From assembly GCA_050300015.1 (NCBI GenBank), contig JBNKWZ010000019.1, positions 1 to 18,855 of the forward strand: a DNA stretch of 18,855 bases. Reading direction: 5' to 3'. The position numbers were made by a program, and so were the translations under genes. This stretch comes from CAYZQH01 sp050300015 (GTDB lineage Bacteria; Pseudomonadota; Gammaproteobacteria; Pseudomonadales; Cellvibrionaceae). Of this stretch, positions 8,870 to 14,728 are shown piece by piece. The notes beneath the pieces are model-generated. The model made no database searches. It worked only from the letters and a program-made list of their open reading frames with translations, and was not told the origin of the DNA. How positions within the stretch are numbered: position 1 is the first letter of the stretch; every line of letters begins with the position of its first letter.

Positions 8870-9468
8870 TGCGAATTGGGTTGGTGGTGATGGTAATGCT
8901 GATGGCCATGGGGTGTGCCACATCGCAACCAAGAAATGTTGAGAACTTGTGTGACATTTTCGAAGAGAAAGGGGGGTGGTATAAAGATGCCAAAAAGGCC
9001 GCAAAAAAATGGGATTCAGACATTAGTATCCTAATGGCGTTTATACGACGGGAGTCAGCGTTTGTCTCGAATGCCAAACCGCCACGAAGAAAAATATTGG
9101 GTTTTATTCCTGGCCCCCGCTTGAGCGATGCCTATGGTTATGCCCAAGTGAAAGACGATACTTGGAACTGGTACGAACGCGAAGAAGGGGGGATGTTTGC
9201 CAGTCGCAACGACTTTGAAGATGCCGTGGACTTTATTGGTTGGTACAACAAGCAAAGCGCGAAGCGTTGTAAAATATCAACCCGAGACCCCTACAAACTT
9301 TACCTCGCTTACCACGAAGGGCACGGTGGGTATAATCGAGGCACTTACAAAAACAGAAAACACGTTAAAGAGTATGCCCGAAAAGTTGCCAAGCGTGCGA
9401 GCACGTATAAAGCACAGCTGAAACAATGTGAGGATAGCTTAAACCGGCCTTGGTGGTGGTTGTTTTAA
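8869..9468 (+). CDS. Putative lipoprotein with lysozyme-like SLT (lytic transglycosylase) domain
   Basis: The 199-residue product has a short hydrophobic leader (about 3-14) and a cysteine at 16 (MAMGC-AT), a lipobox with a non-ideal -3 position. Processing as a lipoprotein is therefore likely but not certain. The rest resembles a compact soluble lytic transglycosylase domain. It shows candidate catalytic E62 in FIRRESAF, a GYAQ stretch at 90-93 in place of the usual GLMQ, and a late AYHEGHGGYNRG element like the AYNAG motif of this fold. Such enzymes cleave peptidoglycan glycan strands in the periplasm. An SLT lipoprotein after ligA is, as I recall, also found in Pseudomonas. The ATG overlaps the ligA stop. 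Activity is inferred from the fold only. Confidence 0.8.
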   Translation: MRIGLVVMVMLMAMGCATSQPRNVENLCDIFEEKGGWYKDAKKAAKKWDSDISILMAFIRRESAFVSNAKPPRRKILGFIPGPRLSDAYGYAQVKDDTWNWYEREEGGMFASRNDFEDAVDFIGWYNKQSAKRCKISTRDPYKLYLAYHEGHGGYNRGTYKNRKHVKEYARKVAKRASTYKAQLKQCEDSLNRPWWWLF

Positions 9469-10331
9469 TGATGAACCTTGTTGAAATGGCGGATCAAGAC
9501 GTACCCCTGGCGCCCATTAAAGCGGCCTTTTTTGATGTGGATGGCACGCTGTTGCGTGGGGATGGCAGTTTGTCTAAACCGGTGATCGCACAAATACAGC
9601 GGTTGAAAAATGCAGGCGTTATGGTGGGCGCCGCTACTGGGCGCCCTCACTTTGCAACGCAGTTTTTGGTGGAGCAAGCAGGTCTTAGCGATTTTGGTGT
9701 GTTTTGTACCGGAGCTTATGTGTTCTCGCCCGATTCAGGTGAAACACTCCTGCAGGCATGTATTCGCCAATCGCTGGCTCAAGCATTTTTACAGGCTGCA
9801 CGCGCCAAGCAGGTGTACTACGAAGTGTATGGGTTTGAAGGCTACTGTGTGGATCACTCTCTGTTCCGAGAGTTAACCGAGGTACATTCAGAGCACTTGA
9901 GGGTGAAGCCCTCAGTCGGTGAAGCCAATGCTTGGATGCAACAGACAGGCGTCACCAAATTTTTGGTGGCGGCGCCTGCGGGCGACCATTCACTGGCGGA
10001 ATTGGAAGTGGCGTTTGGGCAGTTGGATTTTGCCTATGCGCAATTTCCCGCGTTTCCCCATTGGCAGTTTGCGAGTGTGGTGGATCAACGTGCCTGTAAG
10101 CACCGGGCTTTTGATGCCTTGCTTGCAAGATATCAGATAGAAGACAGCAATGTCATGAGTTTTGGCGATTCGCCTTCAGATGCCATATTTTTGCAGCGTG
10201 CAGGTTACGGCGTTGCGATGGGCAACGCGTCTCGGGCGATCCAGAACACCGCGCGCTTCGTGACCAAAACCGTGGATGAGGACGGCGTTGCTTATGCTAT
10301 TGACCGATTTTTATCCCTGCACAATGGCTAA
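9468..10331 (+). CDS. Cof-like HAD-IIB family phosphatase
   Basis: A haloacid-dehalogenase-superfamily phosphatase of the Cof/YbiV kind, which usually hydrolyses sugar phosphates or other small phosphorylated metabolites in the cytoplasm. The substrate cannot be predicted. From ATG 9468 it has 287 residues. Motif I is FFDVDGTLL (nucleophile D23, acid/base D25), motif II is TGRP (57-60), the motif III lysine is probably K211, and motif IV is GDSPSDAI (D234, D238). The region between motifs II and III (about 80-200) is the C2 cap. Most relatives have N before the last D of motif IV (GDxxND); here it is S. Starts at GTG 9450, ATG 9471 or ATG 9486 are possible. I chose 9468 because it forms a TAATG junction with the upstream stop. 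Confidence 0.88.
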   Translation: MMNLVEMADQDVPLAPIKAAFFDVDGTLLRGDGSLSKPVIAQIQRLKNAGVMVGAATGRPHFATQFLVEQAGLSDFGVFCTGAYVFSPDSGETLLQACIRQSLAQAFLQAARAKQVYYEVYGFEGYCVDHSLFRELTEVHSEHLRVKPSVGEANAWMQQTGVTKFLVAAPAGDHSLAELEVAFGQLDFAYAQFPAFPHWQFASVVDQRACKHRAFDALLARYQIEDSNVMSFGDSPSDAIFLQRAGYGVAMGNASRAIQNTARFVTKTVDEDGVAYAIDRFLSLHNG

Positions 10332-10346
10332 GCCCCTGGAATTATC

Positions 10347-10559
10347 ATGCGTTTTAAGATCAACAAAAGAGCCCGATTTAACACCAGTATGCTGGCAGGC
10401 GCTTGTATTATTGCTCTGGCGGTTTGGGGTTGGGGGTTGCCGATTACCACCGTGTTTATGTTTTTTGGTATCTGCTTTGGGTTTTTGGCGTTAATTGTTG
10501 GTTTGGCCGCATTGATTGGGTGGGTACTCAGTCGACTGCGTAAAAACGACTTGGAATGA
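10347..10559 (+). CDS. Small two-helix membrane protein, function unknown
   Basis: I do not recognise this 70-residue protein. It has a basic N-terminus (MRFKINKRARF) and two hydrophobic segments, about 14-31 and 34-61, the second glycine-rich. The basic tail ends in SRLRKNDLE. By the positive-inside rule both ends would face the cytoplasm. GGAA lies about 8 nt before the ATG, and only 15 nt separate it from the HAD gene, so it is probably the last gene of the smc-zipA-ligA run. A real gene is supported by the ribosome binding site, the spacing and a coherent membrane topology. Confidence 0.7.
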   Translation: MRFKINKRARFNTSMLAGACIIALAVWGWGLPITTVFMFFGICFGFLALIVGLAALIGWVLSRLRKNDLE

Positions 10560-10595
10560 ACACGCTTGTCTACATACCCTTATAGGGAATATAAA

Positions 10596-10605
10596 CTATA
10601 CTTGA
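10596..10605 (+). promoter_or_regulatory. Candidate promoter (-10 CTATACT) for the acyl-CoA dehydrogenase
   Basis: CTATACTTGA at 10596-10605 matches the sigma-70/sigma-S extended -10 pattern CTAYACTTAA except for one base. There is no convincing -35 at 16-18 bp, which would suit a sigma-S-type promoter. Initiation near 10609 would leave a leader of about 130 nt. A TTGACA at 10602-10607 has no -10 partner downstream. Confidence 0.35.
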
Positions 10606-10628
10606 CACCAATCTGCGTCATTTTGGTG
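10606..10628 (+). other. Inverted repeat in the acyl-CoA dehydrogenase leader
   Basis: CACCAA (10606-10611) and TTGGTG (10623-10628) are perfect 6-bp complements around an 11-nt spacer. This could be a short operator or an RNA hairpin at the transcript start. There is no T tract, so it is not a terminator. Function unknown. Confidence 0.3.
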
Positions 10629-10737
10629 CGGGTTTCACCTCTCACCTGGGTGGCTAAATAGGTGTAACACTCATCGGGTATGCCTCGTGCCTGCGTACTC
10701 AAGGATGGAAACTCAATTTAAGTTTTGGGGAGTCAAT

Positions 10738-12516
10738 ATGACTGACTATAAAGTGCCCACTAGGGAAATAGCATTTGTCATGGGCGAGCTTTTGGATATC
10801 GATTCGCACTTTAAAGCTTTGCCTGGGTGTGAAGAAGCCTCCATGGATGTCATTAATGCCATTGCCGAGGAATTGGCGAAGTTTTGTGAAAATGTGGTGG
10901 CGCCATTGAACGCGATAGGCGACACCGAAGGTTGTCAGTTGGTGGAGGGCGGCGTAAAAACGCCCACCGGCTTTAAAGAGGCTTACCAGCAGTTTATTGA
11001 GGCCGGCTGGCCCTCGATGACGCATGAAGAAGAGTTTGGTGGGCAAGGTTTACCCGAATCCTTAGGCACCATCATGAATGAATGTTTGGGCTCGTCGAAC
11101 TGGGCTTGGAGCATGTATGCGGGCTTGTCTCATGGTGCTATGCGAACCATCTTTGAACACGGCACCGAAGAGCAAAAACAAACCTTCATCCCCAAGTTGG
11201 TGTCGGGCGAATGGACGGGCACCATGTGCTTAACAGAGCCTCACTGTGGTACCGATTTGGGTTTGCTTAAGACCAAGGCACAACCGCAAGCGGATGGTAC
11301 TTATTGCATATCCGGGACTAAGATTTTTATCTCCGCGGGTGAGCACGATTTTACAGATAATATCGTGCATATCGTGTTGGCAAGATTGCCCGATGCGCCT
11401 GAGGGGACCAAGGGGATTTCACTGTTTATCGTGCCAAAGGTGTTGCCCAATGGAGAGCGAAACCTAGTGAGCTGTGGGGCACTGGAACATAAAATGGGCA
11501 TTCACGGGAACGCCACTTGCGTGATGAACTTTGACGGTGCGACGGGCTATTTAATTGGGCCTGAAAACCGCGGTTTGAACTGTATGTTCACCTTTATGAA
11601 CCGCGCACGTCTGGGTACGGGTATTCAAGGGTTGAGCCATACCGAATTAGGCTATCAGAAGGCCTTGGCTTATGCCAAAGACCGGCTTCAAATGCGTTCG
11701 CTCTCTGGTGTTAAAAACCCCGATGGGCCAGCGGACCCCATTATCGTGCACCCCGATGTGCGGCGTATGTTGTTGACCCAAAAGGCCTTTGGCGAAGGCT
11801 TGAGAATGTTGGCCTATTTCACATCTTTACAAATGGACATTGAGGATAAAAGTGAAGACCCAGATGCCAAACAAGTGGCTTCTGAGTTAATGGGATTCCT
11901 CACACCCATCGTAAAAGCTTTCTCCACAGAAATTGGTTTTGAATGCGCAAATTTGGCGATGCAGTGCTTTGGCGGGCACGGCTATATCAAAGAATGGGGC
12001 GTGGAGCAAAATGTGCGTGATTGCCGTATTGCCATGCTGTATGAAGGTACCACCGGTGTACAAGCGCTTGACCTTTTGGGACGTAAAATTTTATTGACAG
12101 AAGGTCAGAGCTTGAAACGCTTTACCAAAATCGTTCACAAGTTTTGCCAGGCCAATGGTGACGATGCGCAAATGCAACCTTTTGTGGCGCCATTGACAGC
12201 CATTAATGCCCAGTGGGGTGAGTTGACCATGCATGTGGGGCTGGCGGGGATGGAAAACCCCGATGAAGTAGGAGCGGCCTCGGTGGATTACCTGATGTTT
12301 TCCGGTTACGCTTGTTTGGCCTACTTTTGGGCGCGAGCCGCGCTCACCGCACAACAAGCCTTGAAAGCCGGCAGTAATGAAAAGGCCTTTTATGAGGCGA
12401 AGATTTTAACCGCCAAATTTTACTTCGAAAGATTGCTGCCTCGAACACAGGTTCACACCGCTACAATTAAATCTGGGGCTGGCAATATAATGGCAATGGA
12501 TAGCGAGCAGTTCTAG
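10738..12516 (+). CDS. Acyl-CoA dehydrogenase (DmdC/FadE-like, with extra C-terminal domain)
   Basis: A flavin-dependent acyl-CoA dehydrogenase that makes the alpha-beta double bond in a CoA thioester, passing electrons to ETF. The 592-residue length, the N-terminus MTDYKVPTREI and the extra C-terminal domain place it with the long-form family that includes 3-methylthiopropanoyl-CoA dehydrogenase (DmdC) and many fatty-acyl enzymes. The exact substrate is not determined by sequence. Seen: an N-terminal extension (1-40), the FAD-contacting stretch MCLTEPHCGTDLG (163-175), FGGHGYIKEWG (411-421), and the candidate catalytic base E436 in MLYEGTTGVQ. The start is fixed by GGGGAG six nt before ATG 10738. 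Upstream codons to 10687 look non-coding. It is monocistronic, ending in the terminator at 12559-12581. Confidence 0.92.
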   Translation: MTDYKVPTREIAFVMGELLDIDSHFKALPGCEEASMDVINAIAEELAKFCENVVAPLNAIGDTEGCQLVEGGVKTPTGFKEAYQQFIEAGWPSMTHEEEFGGQGLPESLGTIMNECLGSSNWAWSMYAGLSHGAMRTIFEHGTEEQKQTFIPKLVSGEWTGTMCLTEPHCGTDLGLLKTKAQPQADGTYCISGTKIFISAGEHDFTDNIVHIVLARLPDAPEGTKGISLFIVPKVLPNGERNLVSCGALEHKMGIHGNATCVMNFDGATGYLIGPENRGLNCMFTFMNRARLGTGIQGLSHTELGYQKALAYAKDRLQMRSLSGVKNPDGPADPIIVHPDVRRMLLTQKAFGEGLRMLAYFTSLQMDIEDKSEDPDAKQVASELMGFLTPIVKAFSTEIGFECANLAMQCFGGHGYIKEWGVEQNVRDCRIAMLYEGTTGVQALDLLGRKILLTEGQSLKRFTKIVHKFCQANGDDAQMQPFVAPLTAINAQWGELTMHVGLAGMENPDEVGAASVDYLMFSGYACLAYFWARAALTAQQALKAGSNEKAFYEAKILTAKFYFERLLPRTQVHTATIKSGAGNIMAMDSEQF

Positions 12517-12558
12517 TTAGGTTGCTGCGCCATTGCCACCGTAAACCTCGCTTGTTAC

Positions 12559-12581
12559 AAGGCTCCGAAAGGGGCCTTTTT
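12559..12581 (+). terminator. Rho-independent terminator after the acyl-CoA dehydrogenase
   Basis: AAGGCTCC (12559-12566) pairs with GGGGCCTT (12571-12578) through eight pairs, one a G-U wobble, closing a GAAA (GNRA) tetraloop and followed by TTTTT. On the minus strand the wobble becomes an A-C mismatch and no T tract follows, so it should work mainly for the plus strand. Confidence 0.88.
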
Positions 12582-12653
12582 GAGTTTTGGAGCGATGAAA
12601 TTGTCGTGCGTTAAAAATACCCTTCGGATCACGATTAACCCGTATTATAGGTG

Positions 12654-13625
12654 TTAAGACTTTGTGGCAATGACCACTGCGCGCTTGGGTGCCGGATGCC
12701 CCTCAACCGTCAGTGATGGGTCATCAGGGGCCAAAAAGTCTGTCAGTGAGTGAAATTGCATCCACTCCGTGGCACGTTGCTCTTTTGTGCTTGTGGTGGT
12801 GATGTCCACGGTTTTGACGTCGGTAAAACCGGATTTTCTGAGCCAGCTTTCTAAGGTGAGACACGAGGGCAAAAACCAAACGTTGTTCATCATCGCATAG
12901 CGTCCTTCTGGTACGAGAGTGTCCCCCAGGGCACCGTCAATCACCAGTGTTTCCAGCACCAACTGTCCTCCTGGTCGAAGGGTATCTTTGAGCTCCCTAA
13001 GGTGGTCCATGGGCGAACGACGGTGATACAGCACACCCATTGAGAAGGTGGTGTCGAAGGCCTCTAGACCTTTTGGAAGTGCTTCGATGCCCACCGGTAA
13101 CACGTCTACTGCCACGGTTGGAAGGAAGTGTTTTAACATATAAAATTGCACAACAAAGCGGGGTGATGGGTCAATGCCGATCACACGTTCGGCACCGCAA
13201 CCTGCCATCCGAAGGCAATGATAACCGTTGCCGCAGCCCACATCCAAGACGCTACGGCCTTCTAAAGGGGCTATATGAGGGGCAACTCGCTCCCATTTCC
13301 AGTCGCTTCGCCACTCGGTATCCAAGTGAATGTCGAACAATCGAAAAGGCCCCTTGCGCCAAGGGATTAGGGTGCGAAGTGAAGATTCAAGCCGTTGGTG
13401 ATCCTCTGGCGTGACGTCTGTGCGCTCGCCCACGATGACATCAGTGGTTAAATCAACCCGCGACGGCGTCACCGATGGCAAGCGTGCAAGCGCGTCTAAC
13501 CAGGTGGGGAGGTCACCGTAGCGCTGTACGGACAATCCCGCTTCGCAGGCTGCGGGTAAATCGTTACATAGGCCACGCAATTTTGTGGGGGAGATAGAGC
13601 TAAAAAAGTCATTATATTCAATCAT
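12654..13625 (-). CDS. cmoB: tRNA U34 carboxymethyltransferase CmoB
   Basis: CmoB transfers the carboxymethyl group of carboxy-SAM to 5-hydroxyuridine at position 34, giving cmo5U in tRNAs with UNN anticodons (Ala, Leu, Pro, Ser, Thr, Val) and widening wobble decoding. The product has 323 residues, the same length I recall for the E. coli protein. The recalled carboxy-SAM contacts fall at matching numbers here: K91, W105, K110, G130, D152, M196, Y200 and R315. The class I methyltransferase core carries SVLDVGCGNGYH (125-136). Its ATG overlaps the cmoA stop as ATGA (13622-13625), implying translational coupling. The two flanking tRNA-Val(UAC) genes are expected substrates. It runs convergent to the acyl-CoA dehydrogenase. 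Confidence 0.97.
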   Translation of the reverse strand: MIEYNDFFSSISPTKLRGLCNDLPAACEAGLSVQRYGDLPTWLDALARLPSVTPSRVDLTTDVIVGERTDVTPEDHQRLESSLRTLIPWRKGPFRLFDIHLDTEWRSDWKWERVAPHIAPLEGRSVLDVGCGNGYHCLRMAGCGAERVIGIDPSPRFVVQFYMLKHFLPTVAVDVLPVGIEALPKGLEAFDTTFSMGVLYHRRSPMDHLRELKDTLRPGGQLVLETLVIDGALGDTLVPEGRYAMMNNVWFLPSCLTLESWLRKSGFTDVKTVDITTTSTKEQRATEWMQFHSLTDFLAPDDPSLTVEGHPAPKRAVVIATKS

Positions 13626-14353
13626 TTAAAGGCAATTATTGAAGTAAAGTTAAAGCATTGAAACCAGGGCTCGGCCGCTTTGAAACCGCAGGTTGCTAAG
13701 CGCGCTTTATGGGCGCTTAAGGTTTCAGGTATCAATACATTCTCTAACGCTGCACGTTTTTGGGCGATCTCTAAGTCCGAATAGCCATTGGCGCGCTTAT
13801 AGTGGTGGTGCAGGTCAATTTGCAGCAGATTGTAAGCTTCATCTTCAAAGGCAATTTTTTCAGACAGGATTAGCACCCCGCCTGGTACCAATCCCTTATG
13901 AATTTGGGAAAGCAGTGCAAGGCGCTCTTGAACCGGAATAAATTGGAGCGTGAAGTTCAACACGCAAACAGACGCTCGCTCAATGGCAATGTCCTGCACG
14001 TTGGTGCATACCACCTCAACGGGGATTTCACCACTGTCCGCCGCCATTACGGTCTTGCATTGTTTGATCATCTCCGGCGAGTTATCCACCGCTACAATTT
14101 TAACACCGGCACATGGGACTCTATGGCGCATGGACAAGGTGGCAGCGCCCAATGAGCAGCCCAGGTCGTAAAGGGTGGTATCGGGGCGTGCATATCGCTC
14201 CGCAAGCTGCCCCACCATGTGGATAATCGTGGCATAACCTGGGACGGACCGCTTGATCATGTCGGGAAACACGGACACCACTTGCTGGTCGAACCGAAAG
14301 CCTGATATGTGATCAACGGGGTCTGCAAATAGAGTATCTTTGGGGGTTTTCAT
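13622..14353 (-). CDS. cmoA: Carboxy-S-adenosyl-L-methionine synthase CmoA
   Basis: CmoA makes carboxy-SAM from SAM and prephenate and hands it to CmoB. The 243-residue product has the family start (KTPKDTLFADPV), FPDMIKRSVPGY (29-40), the cofactor loop YDLGCSLGAATLS (62-74), VAVDNSPEM (87-95), and R201 in the position of the recalled E. coli R199 that binds the carboxylate. It is the first gene of a cmoA-cmoB operon. No Shine-Dalgarno stands before the ATG. The 21 nt upstream are instead one unit of an imperfect tandem repeat (14354-14399). The divergent neighbour is the TPR response regulator, 375 nt away. Confidence 0.97.
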   Translation of the reverse strand: MKTPKDTLFADPVDHISGFRFDQQVVSVFPDMIKRSVPGYATIIHMVGQLAERYARPDTTLYDLGCSLGAATLSMRHRVPCAGVKIVAVDNSPEMIKQCKTVMAADSGEIPVEVVCTNVQDIAIERASVCVLNFTLQFIPVQERLALLSQIHKGLVPGGVLILSEKIAFEDEAYNLLQIDLHHHYKRANGYSDLEIAQKRAALENVLIPETLSAHKARLATCGFKAAEPWFQCFNFTSIIAFK

Positions 14354-14399
14354 AGTGTTTTTTTGAGCTTCTGAACAAAGTGTCTTTCTGAGCTTTTGA
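14354..14399. repeat. Imperfect tandem repeat abutting the cmoA start codon
   Basis: Two 21-nt units, 14354-14374 and 14379-14399, match at 18 of 21 positions with a 25-bp period. The core of each is TGAGCTTYTGA. On the minus strand each unit reads TCARAAGCTCA and ends in ACACT. The nearer unit ends directly at the cmoA ATG. They could be a duplicated leader, or two operator half-sites on roughly the same helix face (25 bp is about 2.4 turns, so not perfectly in phase). Confidence 0.6.
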
Positions 14400-14647
14400 G
14401 CCGGTGAAGCTGAAAGTCAGAGCATCTTTAACCCCACTAAACCGGAACGCCATTGGACTGCTACAAGCGGCCTGCAGGTTAGTCTGTTAAGCCAATAAAC
14501 GATTGTTGAGCCGTTGTGTGCTTCGATGGCAACACGTGCGGCATGATTCTAACCCTGTTTTTACGCAAAGCGAAGCGGCAGTGGTATGAGCCGCTCAAAG
14601 GGTCACCCCCAATCTTTAGGATTCCCGTACCAGGGATCAGGGTATTG

Positions 14648-14658
14648 TCTACACTAAA
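14648..14658 (+). promoter_or_regulatory. Candidate sigma-S-like promoter of the response regulator operon
   Basis: TCTACACTAAA matches the sigma-S extended -10 consensus KCTAYRCTTAA at 10 of 11 positions. No good -35 precedes it. Initiation near 14662 would give a leader of about 67 nt to GTG 14729. The palindrome ACACTAAAAGTGT overlaps the hexamer and could be a repressor site. Both readings are inferred. Confidence 0.35.
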
Positions 14659-14728
14659 AGTGTTTGGTGAGGTTCCTATTCAATGCGTGTGGGGCCAGTG
14701 TGGCATCCCGGGTGAGGTGAAATAGCGC

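Larger units (their letters stand above)
14354..14728. other. Divergent intergenic region between cmoA and the response regulator
   Basis: It holds the 25-bp tandem repeat next to cmoA, a 6-bp perfect inverted repeat at 14574-14595 (AGCGGC/GCCGCT, 10-nt loop, no T tract), a -10-like element at 14648-14658 and a short palindrome ACACT-AAA-AGTGT at 14651-14663. The only open frame (14516-14725) has no ribosome binding site or recognisable protein. I see no clear cmoA promoter and no recognisable small RNA. Confidence 0.5.

Noticed and set aside
8619..9077. Minus-strand open frame of 152 codons across the ligA/SLT junction
   Set aside because: Shadow of two well-supported plus-strand genes; no recognisable domain or ribosome binding site.
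10602..10630. TTGACA at 10602-10607 as a -35 element
   Set aside because: No -10-like hexamer lies 15-19 bp downstream; the sequence there is G-rich.
10687..10737. Upstream start of the acyl-CoA dehydrogenase
   Set aside because: GGGGAG lies just before ATG 10738, and MTDYKVPTREI is the usual N-terminus of this family.
12644..12670. Minus-strand TATAAT (12649-12644) with TTGCCA (12670-12665) after cmoB, possibly an antisense or small-RNA promoter
   Set aside because: The spacer is only 15 bp, no gene or terminator follows, and the stretch runs straight into the convergent terminator region.
14516..14725. 69-codon open frame between cmoA and the response regulator
   Set aside because: No ribosome binding site and no protein-like pattern; it overlaps the candidate promoter and leader of the next gene.
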